A DNA stretch of 22,646 nt from Rhizobium sp. Q54. GTDB lineage: Bacteria > Pseudomonadota > Alphaproteobacteria > Rickettsiales > UBA1997. The translations under genes and the position numbers were made by a program. Every line of letters starts with the position of its first letter. Within the stretch, counting starts at the first letter, position 1. Location of the stretch: NCBI GenBank assembly GCA_945865745.1, contig CAMBFP010000003.1:1-22646 (forward strand). Direction: 5' to 3'. Shown here one piece after another: positions 8,101 through 15,937 of this stretch. The notes beneath the pieces are model-generated. The model made no database searches. It was not told the origin of the DNA and was given only the letters and a program-made list of their open reading frames with translations.

Positions 8101-8184
8101 CTTTTCGCCGGTTGAGCGAAGTCGAAACCAAGAAAGTTCAGTACCAACTTTTCTTGGTTTCGACTTCGCTCAAACGGCGAAAAG
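8101..8184. repeat. Palindromic element, copy 1 (35-bp arms)
   Basis: The left arm 8101-8135 and right arm 8150-8184 are reverse complements over 35 nt with one mismatch, around a 14-nt loop. The core contains TTGAGCGAAGTCGAAACC. It fills the gap between the uspA-like gene and murJ. A second copy with the same arms lies at 14855-14938. Similar GAGCGAAGTCGAAAC-type palindromes are, as I recall, dispersed in many bacterial genomes. As RNA the element would be a very stable hairpin separating the exporter/Usp transcript from murJ, so it may attenuate transcription or protect 3' ends. Confidence 0.9.
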
Positions 8185-8194
8185 GTTTTGAGAT

Positions 8195-8650
8195 CTAGAC
8201 TAGAGACTTAAGAAATTCGTCACTCAAATTTTCCGGCACAATGGTTACCGGAACATTTATTTTGCTGCCGATTTTGCCGACTATTTTTGGCAGGACCGTA
8301 TTGTCAGAAAGTGAATTTTGCGACTTACCAAAGACAATCATTTTGCAGTCAGGAGTGGTTTTTAATTCGCGAATAATCTCGGCAGAGATATCGCCTTCGC
8401 GTATTGAAATTGCAGGAGTGATCCCGGTTTCTTTACAGGCTACATCGATCAGTTTTTTGATGCGAGTCTCGAGCTGTTGCCTCTTTTCATTGCCGATGGC
8501 TTTAGCGGCGAAAGGTAGATTTTTGTAAGAGGCTTCAAGTATCGCGAGAATTTGCACGGTAAATCCTGCGTCTTTTGCTTTGTAGCAAGCGTAGCGTAGA
8601 GCGGTTTCAGAGGCATTAGTGGTGTCGATGCAGACGATAATTGAGGACAT
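8195..8650 (-). CDS. Universal stress protein (UspA family)
   Basis: A 151-residue single-domain Usp fold. The N-terminal strand IIVCIDTT is followed by NASETALRYA, typical of the family's first helix. The C-terminal half has MIVFGKSQN and ends in the strand VPVTIVPE. The usual ATP-binding pattern G-x2-G-x9-G-S/T is only partly recognisable (GKSQ...GKIGS), so nucleotide binding is uncertain. The ATG at 8650 is preferred over the in-frame ATG at 8698: it gives the normal start MSSIIVCID and sits 1 nt past the stop of the TIGR02186 gene, so the two are translationally coupled. It is the last gene of the overlapping GT61-ygfZ-exporter chain. Confidence 0.85.
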   Translation of the reverse strand: MSSIIVCIDTTNASETALRYACYKAKDAGFTVQILAILEASYKNLPFAAKAIGNEKRQQLETRIKKLIDVACKETGITPAISIREGDISAEIIRELKTTPDCKMIVFGKSQNSLSDNTVLPKIVGKIGSKINVPVTIVPENLSDEFLKSLV

Positions 8651-8651
8651 A

Positions 8652-9386
8652 TTATTTACCGATAAAACGAAGGAATAGATAGTTAGCCAACCAACCAACC
8701 ACTAGTGCGAAAGCCACTGCAGCAATGCCATAAAGAAAAGATTCTTCATAGGCGAAGTCGAGGATTCTAGCGCTGATACCAACTTGATTGACGTAGATTG
8801 GAATTGATTGGAATGACAATAAATTGCCCTCACTGATTAAATAAATTTCTACCGTGTATGTGCCGCGCGAAATATTTTTTGGAAAATTTAGCAAAACTTT
8901 GAACAGAGTTTCATTGAGAAAATCGATTTTATCGGCGCCGCTCGAATAAAGCTTATTATGCTCGAGGCGGTCAACGAGCTGAAGCTGAAACTCATTTTTT
9001 ATATCGGCAGAAACCTTACTACTGGTGTAAAAATTTATATTATTTTTACCAAGTTCTAGATCAGTTAGGAGTTGGTCAATTCCTTCATTGTTGCTAAAAG
9101 TGGAGAAGAGCGAATAGAAACTGTAGCTCTCTTTGAATTTCACTCTCTGGCCATTATACCAGACTCCTAAAAATTTTTGTTTCTTGGTGACGAGGAAATT
9201 TTTCTTCGGGCCGCGCACAGCAATAACAATGTCTCCTGCATCGCCCCTAGCGCCAAAGAGTAAGATTTTTGCGCCGTTAAATTTGGTGTCGATATTAATT
9301 TCGTTGGTAGAAATTCCAGAGATTAATGGATTAGCAAAAACCGGTGTTGACGCTAAAAAAAATAAAAGAATCGCAAGTTTTTTCAT
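8652..9386 (-). CDS. TIGR02186 / Alph_Pro_TM family transmembrane protein
   Basis: A 244-residue protein with a signal peptide (MKKLAILLFFLASTPVFA, probable cleavage A18/N19), a beta-rich periplasmic domain and one C-terminal membrane span at about 213-240 (YGIAAVAFALVVGWLANYLF). The N-terminal block NEINIDTKFNGAKILLFGA and the RGP motif match what I know of the alphaproteobacterial family TIGR02186/PF09608. That family is characteristically adjacent to a TauE/SafE exporter, as here. Its molecular function is not established; a periplasmic partner of the exporter is a reasonable inference. Its ATG overlaps the exporter's stop by 4 nt (ATGA). Confidence 0.88.
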   Translation of the reverse strand: MKKLAILLFFLASTPVFANPLISGISTNEINIDTKFNGAKILLFGARGDAGDIVIAVRGPKKNFLVTKKQKFLGVWYNGQRVKFKESYSFYSLFSTFSNNEGIDQLLTDLELGKNNINFYTSSKVSADIKNEFQLQLVDRLEHNKLYSSGADKIDFLNETLFKVLLNFPKNISRGTYTVEIYLISEGNLLSFQSIPIYVNQVGISARILDFAYEESFLYGIAAVAFALVVGWLANYLFLRFIGK

Positions 9387-10318
9387 CGTTTTAACACCTC
9401 GATTATGTAGAGGTGAGAAGGTTCGGTGAAGAGGATAAAAAGCATTTTTACGCAGACGCCAAGAAGCAATAACGCTAGAAAAGAACGCATGCTGTCAGCG
9501 TCGACTTTGTATCCAGCGCGCGTGCCGATTTGGGCACCGACGGCTGAGCTGATGATCATTAAAAATGCGAGAACGATGTCGACATTATTGCTTGTAACCG
9601 CTTGCAAAAAAGTTGCGTTGCTGGCGATGAAGACGATTTGAAATAGCGAGGTGCCTACCACTACACTTGAAGGCATACGCAAGATGTAGATCATTGCGGG
9701 AATCATCAAAAATCCGCCGCCAATTCCCATTAAAGCAACTAGAATGCCAATTCCGGCACTGAGAATTATTGGAATTAAAATACTGACAGTGATTTCAGAT
9801 TTTGGAAAATATACTTGCCAAGGAAGTCTTTCGAGGCGCTTCAGAAAGCCTCCCTCGCTATGTTCGGCTTTTTTGTCCCAGGTCACACCATATTTTTTTT
9901 CCATTAAGGTGCGTACGCTGTCGATCAGCATTGTGACTGAAATAGTGCCGAGGAAAATCACGTAAACGAGAGCGATTACGATGTCGATATGACCAGAACT
10001 TTGTAGGATTCGAAAAATTGAAACGCCAAAAGTCGAGCCAAAAAATCCACCAAGTACGAGAAATAAACCCATCTTAATATCGACATTTTTTTTGCGAAAT
10101 TGAACGAGCAACCCAGAGACGGAAGCGGCGATGATCTGATTAGTGGAGGTAGAAACAGCAATAGCCGGAGGGATGCCGATGAACATCAAAAATGGCGTCG
10201 CTAAAAACCCGCCACCAATTCCAAACATGCCGGCTAGAAAGCCAGCACCTAGCCCGAGCAATAATACCAAAAGTATATTTACCGGAATTTCAGCGATGGG
10301 TAAGTAGATTTGAAACAT
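9383..10318 (-). CDS. TauE/SafE family sulfite/organosulfonate exporter
   Basis: An inner-membrane transporter of 311 residues, at the upper end for the family (about 250-310). It has the two-fold internal repeat of TauE/SafE proteins: GLGAGFLAGMFGIGGGFL (about 22-39) and AGIGILVALMGIGGGFLMIP (about 188-207), each followed by a P...A..TS/GTS block (STSTNQI; VGTSLFQI). A hydrophilic loop of about 40 residues joins the halves (VRTLMEKKYG to FPKSE). Family members export sulfite, sulfoacetate and related anions; the substrate cannot be assigned here. It overlaps ygfZ by 1 nt (TAATG) and the TIGR02186 gene by 4 nt, so these are one translational unit. Confidence 0.9.
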   Translation of the reverse strand: MFQIYLPIAEIPVNILLVLLLGLGAGFLAGMFGIGGGFLATPFLMFIGIPPAIAVSTSTNQIIAASVSGLLVQFRKKNVDIKMGLFLVLGGFFGSTFGVSIFRILQSSGHIDIVIALVYVIFLGTISVTMLIDSVRTLMEKKYGVTWDKKAEHSEGGFLKRLERLPWQVYFPKSEITVSILIPIILSAGIGILVALMGIGGGFLMIPAMIYILRMPSSVVVGTSLFQIVFIASNATFLQAVTSNNVDIVLAFLMIISSAVGAQIGTRAGYKVDADSMRSFLALLLLGVCVKMLFILFTEPSHLYIIEVLKR

Positions 10319-11142
10319 TAACTAATGACGGAAATTTTTTGCTCAGGGGATGTTTCAGAGCAATTTAGTTTCGCTAGATCAATATCTTGTGGATCCTTGA
10401 TTAGGGCCAAAGCGTGTAATTCATTTTCATGGAAAATCGAAGACAAAATTATGCCGACCGATTTTCCTTCGCAATAAATCTCTGAGTTTTTTTCGATGCT
10501 ATGCTGAGATTGTAGAAGCGTTTTTGGTTGTTTTCTTTCGACAAGCTCGGGACAGCTAATTTTGATGTGAAAAATCTTTTTTCTGATTTCACCGCGATGA
10601 TGCGTGCGAGCGGTTAACTCTTGTCCGACGTAACATCCCTTGTTGTAATCAATCGCATTTAGATCGTCGAAACCGAATTCGAGAATTAAAGATTTCTCAT
10701 AAGTTAGATCACTTTCTGATTCAGGAATTTTTAGAGAGATGCGCAAGAATTCATAATTTTTAAGTGAATCGCAAGTAGCGTTTCCGTAGAGTCTATGACC
10801 TAGTTTGGAATTGCGCGGATCAGGAAATCCTTTTCCTTCTTCGTTAGAAATTATTTTCAGCTCATCATTTTTTTTGATCACAACCTGCGAGCGTAATTTA
10901 TAAAAATTCAGCTTTTGAAAAATTTCATCACGTCGCTCTGCAAAGCAATCCAGTATTAGATTCTCTCCATCATCAAAAATAAAAAAATCGTAAAGAAATC
11001 TGCCTGTAGCGCTAAGCATCACAGCATAAATAAGATTGCTTACTGAGGCTTTTTCGACGTTATTCGTGATTAATCCTTGCAGAAATTTTTTACGATCAGC
11101 ACCGCCAATCTCAATAATGGCTCGGTTAGTTAAGTGAATCAT
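10318..11142 (-). CDS. ygfZ: YgfZ/GcvT-like folate-binding protein (Fe-S cluster maintenance)
   Basis: A 274-residue protein of the COG0354 family (YgfZ; mitochondrial IBA57), which uses tetrahydrofolate in maintaining certain [4Fe-4S] enzymes. The signature KGCYVGQE at residues 168-175 includes the conserved C170. The N-terminus (GGADRKKFLQGLITNNV) and LSATGRFLYDFFI are typical of the GcvT-like fold. ATG 11142 overlaps the GT61 stop by 4 nt (ATGA). Placement inside a glycosyltransferase-exporter chain is unexpected functionally and may reflect genome compaction rather than shared function. Confidence 0.92.
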   Translation of the reverse strand: MIHLTNRAIIEIGGADRKKFLQGLITNNVEKASVSNLIYAVMLSATGRFLYDFFIFDDGENLILDCFAERRDEIFQKLNFYKLRSQVVIKKNDELKIISNEEGKGFPDPRNSKLGHRLYGNATCDSLKNYEFLRISLKIPESESDLTYEKSLILEFGFDDLNAIDYNKGCYVGQELTARTHHRGEIRKKIFHIKISCPELVERKQPKTLLQSQHSIEKNSEIYCEGKSVGIILSSIFHENELHALALIKDPQDIDLAKLNCSETSPEQKISVIS

Positions 11143-12128
11143 GCGAGCATTAATTTTAGGTTTTTTTCTAACTTTTCTAAATCGACAAGCAGACTGCCGT
11201 GATGTGGATCTTTGATTTTACTTCGCGAGCCAAAATTACATTTTTGGTAAAAATATTTTATCCGTAAAAGGGCAGAAAGTTTGTAATAGTCAGCTGTAGG
11301 CAACTCTGTTGCTAGCTCTAAAATTGAAGAGTCTTCGGGCATGAAGAAGATGTTGGTAAGTCCAGCCCCATGAGGACTGACAAGATATTTCGTTTTAGAA
11401 AAAATAGCGATTTGTTCAGCGTAAGAAAGTTTTTCAGCAATGATTTTTTTGAATCCATATTGCGCGAGTAAATCACTAACTTCCTGCTCATTTTCAATAA
11501 AACGTAAAACTTGATCTTCGCGCGAAACATAAATTTTTTTATTAGCCTCAAAATCATTTCGCAGAGTTTTTCTAATCTGTTCAAAATATTGCTGATGTTG
11601 TTGGGGCGCATTAACCAAAGCCAGTTCCTTTGTTTTAATATTTGATTTGCGGCACAGAAAAATGATTTGTTCTTTTTTGATTCCGAACTTGGCAAGTGAT
11701 GGGAAAACAAATGGATAATTCTGATATTTTTTTGGCAAAAAAAGCAGAGAATTTTCGAGAAGGTTTTTTTCCTTGAGGATTAAAAGTTTCTTCAAAGCAA
11801 AGACGTGCCAGTGATAATAATTACTTGTCCATTCGTCGGTAATGAGCAGAAATCTTTTTTTACTAAAATTGAATTTTGGGAAAATAAATTTGAAAAAAAA
11901 TCGGAAACCATTCTGGTATTTCTGATAATTTTCTTCACTGATACAGCTGTCGCGAAAAATTTTGAAATAATTGAATACAACAGAACTGGTGCTGATACGG
12001 ACGTTTTCTAAAAATTTAATTTCCGACTTGAAATATCCCTCAAAATAATTTCCTTCTGGAATATTTTTAAAAACATCAAAGTCAGAATTTGTTGCATCAA
12101 AATTTATCGGTTTTGGATAGTTTTTCAC
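11139..12128 (-). CDS. GT61-family glycosyltransferase (DUF563)
   Basis: A 329-residue protein with the GT61/DUF563 landmarks: NYYHWH at 103-108, KIYVSRE near 198-204, and the strongly conserved SPHGAGLTNIFFMP at 251-264, which forms part of the active site. No signal peptide is seen, so it probably acts in the cytoplasm on nucleotide sugars. Bacterial members add sugars to lipopolysaccharide, capsule or other glycans. The start is GTG at 12128, overlapping the terminal TGA of the broken upstream paralogue by 4 nt (GTGA); this fits descent from a tandem duplication read as one unit. The stop overlaps ygfZ. No internal stop is present, so this copy appears functional. Confidence 0.88.
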   Translation of the reverse strand: MKNYPKPINFDATNSDFDVFKNIPEGNYFEGYFKSEIKFLENVRISTSSVVFNYFKIFRDSCISEENYQKYQNGFRFFFKFIFPKFNFSKKRFLLITDEWTSNYYHWHVFALKKLLILKEKNLLENSLLFLPKKYQNYPFVFPSLAKFGIKKEQIIFLCRKSNIKTKELALVNAPQQHQQYFEQIRKTLRNDFEANKKIYVSREDQVLRFIENEQEVSDLLAQYGFKKIIAEKLSYAEQIAIFSKTKYLVSPHGAGLTNIFFMPEDSSILELATELPTADYYKLSALLRIKYFYQKCNFGSRSKIKDPHHGSLLVDLEKLEKNLKLMLA

Positions 12129-12977
12129 TTTATCATCAATTTTAGATTTCTTTTTAATTCAGCGGGATCGTCGTGAATATTACCTTCATGCAAATCTGAT
12201 GTTTTGCTCTTTGTATCTTCACCCATTTCGCATTCTTGGTAAACGTAATTCATGCCAATGATATCGGCCATTTTACAGTAAATGGCTACCCATTTCACTG
12301 CTTTTGATTTGTTTGCAAGTTCTAAAACATAACCATCGCGTGAAATATAAATTTTATCGCCAAAATTCATATCACTCGCAATGAGTGAAGCTTTTTGCTG
12401 TAAGGTCCTGGTAAATTTTTCTAAATATCTCCGCGTGATGACAAGAAGAAGAAATCGGAACTTCTGCAACTTTAATATTCGATTTTTTATTCAGGAAAAC
12501 GATTTGATTTTCTTCGATCCCAAAAGCTTTTAAAGAAGGAAGGGCCATGCCGTAATTCCGATATTTTTTTAGCAAAAATTAGTAATGAGTTTTCTAGCAA
12601 TACGGCATTTTTTAAAATCACTATTCGTCTTAGAGCGATAAGGTGCCAATAATAGCAGTTACTAGTCTATTCGTCACTGATGAGAAGGAATTTTTTTTTA
12701 CTAAAAAAGACTGCGTAAAGATTAATTTCAAATAAAAACGCGAGAAGTTTTTTTGATATTTTTTATAAACTTCTTCGCCGATGCAACTCTCGCAAAAGAT
12801 CTTGAAAGATTTGAAAACCGCAGAGTTATTGCTGATGCGAGCATTGCGCACAATTTCTATTTTTGGCGCTGGAAAAAATTTAAATTGATGATTGGCGAAA
12901 ATATCAAATCTTTTATCTTTTGGATCAAAGTTGAGGGGTTCTCGATATTTATGATTATTACCTTCGAAGCTGTTCAT
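12125..12977 (-). pseudogene. Decayed GT61 glycosyltransferase paralogue
   Basis: Fragments in different frames line up end to end with the intact neighbour. The N-terminal part from about 12977 has LNFDPKDKRFDIF (intact: INFDATNSDFDVF). A frameshift near the run of nine T at 12691-12699 then gives KKKFLLISDE-stop-TSNCYYWH. The stop is an amber TAG at 12667-12669, at the position of a Trp codon in the intact gene. Another frameshift near 12570 leads to KKYRNYGMALPSLKAFGIEE, and a further one near 12440 to the C-terminal part ending LKRNLKLMIK. About 62 codons, including the HGAG active-site block, are missing at about 12330. Several independent lesions make this a clear pseudogene. Its final TGA overlaps the intact gene's GTG. 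Confidence 0.9.
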
Positions 12978-13045
12978 TTGGTTTTTGCCCCAGTTCATCG
13001 GCGATTGTAAGGGTTTGCAATTTAATAAGTAAATTTGATTGAAAA

Positions 13046-13076
13046 TTGACCCAAAACAATCTTGATTATTTAGTAT
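13046..13076 (+). promoter_or_regulatory. Weak candidate promoter for the FkbM-like gene
   Basis: In the AT-rich gap 12978-13109 between the divergent broken GT61 gene and the FkbM-like gene, TTGACC (13046-13051) matches the -35 consensus at five of six positions. The corresponding -10 is poor: TTTAGT at 17 nt or TAGTAT at 19 nt. The gene must have its own promoter because its upstream neighbour points away. Confidence 0.25.
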
Positions 13077-13109
13077 CTCACTTAATACAAATTTTACTTA
13101 GATAAATTT

Positions 13110-13862
13110 ATGTTTTTAAAAACCATTCGTTACATCCGCAAGGCCTACAAAAACACCTGTCGAATTTTGCAAAATAGCGAAGATTCAAAAGTGCTCCAAG
13201 GTAAAATTCTTGCTAGTCTAAATGCATCCAAATCAGTTAAAGATTTATCTGAAATTGAGTTCAAAGTCTTTTCACAGAATGGAGAAGATGGGATAATCCA
13301 ATATCTTTTGAGCAAACTTGATATTCCAAACGAACATAAAATATTCGTAGAATTCGGAGTTGGTGATTATTACGAATCAAATACGCGACTTCTTTTAAAT
13401 GCCGATCGGAATTGGCGCGGATTAGTCATTGAAGGTGATCCAAAAGAGGTTGAGAGAATCAAAAGCCATGAGAATTTTTGGAAATATAATCTGCAAGTTA
13501 TGTGTGAATTTATTACTGCGGAAAGCATTAATAAAATAATCAATTCCGGACTATCTTTGAGTTCAGATAAGACTATTGGCATTCTAAGTATTGATATTGA
13601 TGGTAATGATTATTGGGTGATGAACGCTATTGATTGTGTTGAGGCGATTATCTTGATATGCGAGTTCAACAAAAATGCTCCTTCTGGATATATTCAGCCT
13701 TATGAAGCAAATTTCATGTGGGACCGCAAGAGTTCTGCGGGAAGCTCCTTAGATGCCATTATAGATTTGGCAAAGAAGAAGAAATATCAATTTGTTGGCA
13801 CTGATTCATCGCAAGTTAATGCCTTCTTTGTTAGAGATGACTACTTAGAAAGAATGAATTAA
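13110..13862 (+). CDS. FkbM-like SAM-dependent methyltransferase of a glycan locus
   Basis: A 250-residue protein with a Rossmann-type SAM-binding region: FVEFGVGDYYESNT at 79-92 resembles the FkbM-family motif I, then WRGLVIEGDP gives the acidic residue at the end of strand 2 (E108 or D110), and LSIDIDGNDYWV (159-170) forms the strand-4 region. SQNGEDG (55-61) recurs in glycan-cluster proteins of this type. No signal peptide. It probably methylates a sugar of a surface polysaccharide, judged by fold and neighbours; the substrate is unknown. It stands alone on the plus strand. Its TAA at 13860-13862 overlaps the terminal TAA of the convergent glycosyltransferase, so the two ends share bases. 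Confidence 0.75.
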   Translation: MFLKTIRYIRKAYKNTCRILQNSEDSKVLQGKILASLNASKSVKDLSEIEFKVFSQNGEDGIIQYLLSKLDIPNEHKIFVEFGVGDYYESNTRLLLNADRNWRGLVIEGDPKEVERIKSHENFWKYNLQVMCEFITAESINKIINSGLSLSSDKTIGILSIDIDGNDYWVMNAIDCVEAIILICEFNKNAPSGYIQPYEANFMWDRKSSAGSSLDAIIDLAKKKKYQFVGTDSSQVNAFFVRDDYLERMN

Positions 13863-14842
13863 TGGCGATTTTTTTGCCAAAGTTTCTTAATTTTTTTACG
13901 AAGAAATTTTAGATTTTGTTTGAGCGGTACAGGAATTTCTGAGAGTATTCTGCTCTTTGAGTCAAAAGCGCAATTAGGCTTTTTGTAATTCTCACGAAAA
14001 TGCTTAAGAATGGCATCAAAGACGTAAATTGGAATCCAGCTTAAATTCAAAAGATAGGCTTCAATCGCCGCACCACTTGATTCTTCGATGCAAAAAAATC
14101 TTCCATCGGGATTCATGTGAACTATTTTTACGTCTTCTCCAAGTGGCAATTTTTCCATCCTCATCCCAAAGCCGCGACAGATTAAATCATCAAAAAAACC
14201 ATTCTCGACGATCTTGGCAAGTCCGATCGTTCTAAATTTTTCTTCCGCTTTAAAAATAGCGTAAACTGACATCTCGTTGAAGCTGCACGGAAAATTATTT
14301 CCCTTCATCGCTCGCTCAGTTTCTTGGAGGAATTCTTCGCGCGAAAAAGCCTCAATAATTTTCTGATTGTAGCGCTGAATTGTTTAGAGGTTTCCGAAAT
14401 ATCCTTTGATACAATTTCCGTTGGACTGTTCGGTGAAATCAATGTCAGCATACCTGTGTTCGACCAATGCAAGATCTTTGAAAATCATGTTATCTGAATC
14501 GAAATGCCAAAATTTTTCGATCTCATGCTTTACTAGAAAATTGTACAAGATGAACCATTTGCGAAAGACGAATTTGTTCCAATCTTCACCATGCTTGTAG
14601 CTGTCGAATGCTTGTGAGGTGATTAGTCTGTAGGTGTTGTCAAAAGTTTTTAACTCGTTGCCGTAAGCAAAATCAGTTAGATTAAAATGCTTTACACCAT
14701 AGCGTAGTGCGACTTCTTTGTTTGATTCATCGCCAAGTAAAATAATTTCTTTGTTTGGATTAGAAATTTTTGCACAGTCAAAAACGTAAGGAAGATATTT
14801 GCTGAAGCCATAATGGCAGAAAATTATTGGCAAGTTTTTCAT
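13859..14842 (-). pseudogene. Glycosyltransferase-like gene interrupted by one in-frame TAA
   Basis: Two open segments, 14842-14384 and 14308-13859, are in the same frame. The only break is a TAA at 14384-14386 (codon 153). The frame continues directly after it (T-I-Q-R-Y-N-Q-K-I-I-E-A-F) into the second segment, giving 326 sense codons plus the stop. The N-terminal part reads like a small sugar transferase: IFCHYGFSKYLPYVF, a strand KEIILLGDE, and WHFDSDNMI (112-120) with a DxD-type D115-S-D117. The C-terminal part has EKLPLGEDVKIVHMNPDGR and ends in a basic tail. A CAA, GAA or AAA to TAA change would explain the break. It may be a recent pseudogene, a sequencing error, or two collaborating fragments. 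The exact GT family is not recognised. It lies downstream of galE, separated by palindrome copy 2. Confidence 0.75.
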
Positions 14843-14854
14843 AAAAAGTTTAAT

Positions 14855-14938
14855 CTTTTCGCTGGTTGAGCGAAGTCGAAACCAAGAAAAGATTTACGTT
14901 GAACTTTCTTGGTTTCAACTTCGCTCAACCAGCGAAAG
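14855..14938. repeat. Palindromic element, copy 2
   Basis: The left arm 14855-14889 and right arm 14905-14938 are inverted copies with one 1-nt bulge and one C/T difference (a G-U pair in RNA), around a 15-nt loop. The arms match copy 1 (8101-8184). Where copy 1 has GCCGG in the left arm, copy 2 has GCTGG, and the right arm changes in step from CGGC to CAGC, so pairing is preserved. It sits between galE and the interrupted glycosyltransferase gene, again filling an intergenic gap. Confidence 0.9.
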
Positions 14939-14956
14939 TTTTTACAGGAATGGCGC

Positions 14957-15937
14957 TTAGAGTGAGTGTTTATTTTTTTGATACCATTTCCAAGCATGCT
15001 CAACATGCTCTTCAATCTTTGTAAATTGAGGTTCCCAGCCCAGATATTCTTTGGCGAATTTGTTGTTTGAAATAACTAAATCTGGATCACCAGCGCGACG
15101 TTTTCCGCGAGAGATTTTAAAATCTTTTCCAGTCACTTTTTTAAAAACCTCACTGACTTCTTTGACAGAAAATCCAGCGCCATTACCTAAATTTATTTTA
15201 ACTGAATTGCCAGTTTTAAGCTGCGTCTCAAGTGCCATAACATGGGCATTTACGAGGTCATAGACGTGAATATAGTCGCGAATGCAAGTGCCATCTTTTG
15301 TTTTGTAATCATCGCCAAAAATTACGAATTCTTCGCGTTTTCCTTCAACAACTTGTGCGAGAATTGGAAAGATATTGGCTGGATTTTTAGTTATTTCGTC
15401 AAGCTCTAATTCTGGATCAGCCCCTGTCACATTGAAGTAGCGCAGGGCGCTGTATTTGAGTCCGTGGGCTTTGTTGTAACTTTCTAAAAGTTGCTCGCCC
15501 ATCAATTTTGAAAATCCGTAAGGATTAGATGGATTTTTTTCGCTGTCTTCGGAAGTTAATTCTGAAGTGCCAAAAATTGCAGCACTCGAAGAAAAAATAA
15601 AATGCTCAACCTTTGAATCGACTGCGGCTTGCAGCAAAACATTCATTTTTGCGACATTGTTTTCGTAATATTTATGAGGATTTTTTACTGATTCTTCAAC
15701 TGACTTAGAGCCAGCAATATGAAAGATTGCCAGCGGTTTATATTTAGAAAAAACCTCCAGCATTTTAGCGCGATCGCCAAAATCAGCTTCAACAAAATCT
15801 CCATATTTAACTAACCGACGAAAGCCGGTAGAGAGATCATCAACAGTGATTGGACAAAAATTTCTCTGTGCTAGAATCTTGCAAAGATTAGATCCGATAA
15901 ATCCTGCTCCACCTGTCACAATAACATTTTTTTTCAT
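14957..15937 (-). CDS. galE: UDP-glucose 4-epimerase GalE
   Basis: An extended short-chain dehydrogenase that interconverts UDP-glucose and UDP-galactose, supplying UDP-galactose for glycan synthesis. The 326-residue protein has the NAD-binding GxxGxxG (G9, G12, G15 in TGGAGFIGSN), the catalytic triad S118 (in FSSSAAIFG), Y140 and K144 (NPYGFSKLM), and the GalE-type LRYFNVTGADPE near 165-176 and GNGAGFSVKEV block. Length is close to the usual 330-340. Its ATG (15935-15937) shares two bases with the ATG of the divergent GT4 gene (15936-15938), so its promoter and ribosome site must lie inside that gene. No clear Shine-Dalgarno is seen. Related UDP-hexose epimerases cannot be excluded. Confidence 0.92.
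   Translation of the reverse strand: MKKNVIVTGGAGFIGSNLCKILAQRNFCPITVDDLSTGFRRLVKYGDFVEADFGDRAKMLEVFSKYKPLAIFHIAGSKSVEESVKNPHKYYENNVAKMNVLLQAAVDSKVEHFIFSSSAAIFGTSELTSEDSEKNPSNPYGFSKLMGEQLLESYNKAHGLKYSALRYFNVTGADPELELDEITKNPANIFPILAQVVEGKREEFVIFGDDYKTKDGTCIRDYIHVYDLVNAHVMALETQLKTGNSVKINLGNGAGFSVKEVSEVFKKVTGKDFKISRGKRRAGDPDLVISNNKFAKEYLGWEPQFTKIEEHVEHAWKWYQKNKHSL

Noticed and set aside
8061..8147. Longer murJ start at 8147
   Set aside because: The extra residues come largely from the palindromic repeat, and the family N-terminus begins at the ATG at 8060.
8651..8698. Longer start for the universal stress protein
   Set aside because: It would overlap the TIGR02186 membrane span by 47 nt and add a non-family N-terminus; ATG 8650 gives the normal start.
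12667..14386. Stop-codon reassignment as the explanation for the in-frame TAG and TAA
   Set aside because: Normal genes in the window end with TAA, TAG and TGA at the expected places, and the TAG lies in a gene with frameshifts and a deletion, so gene decay is simpler.
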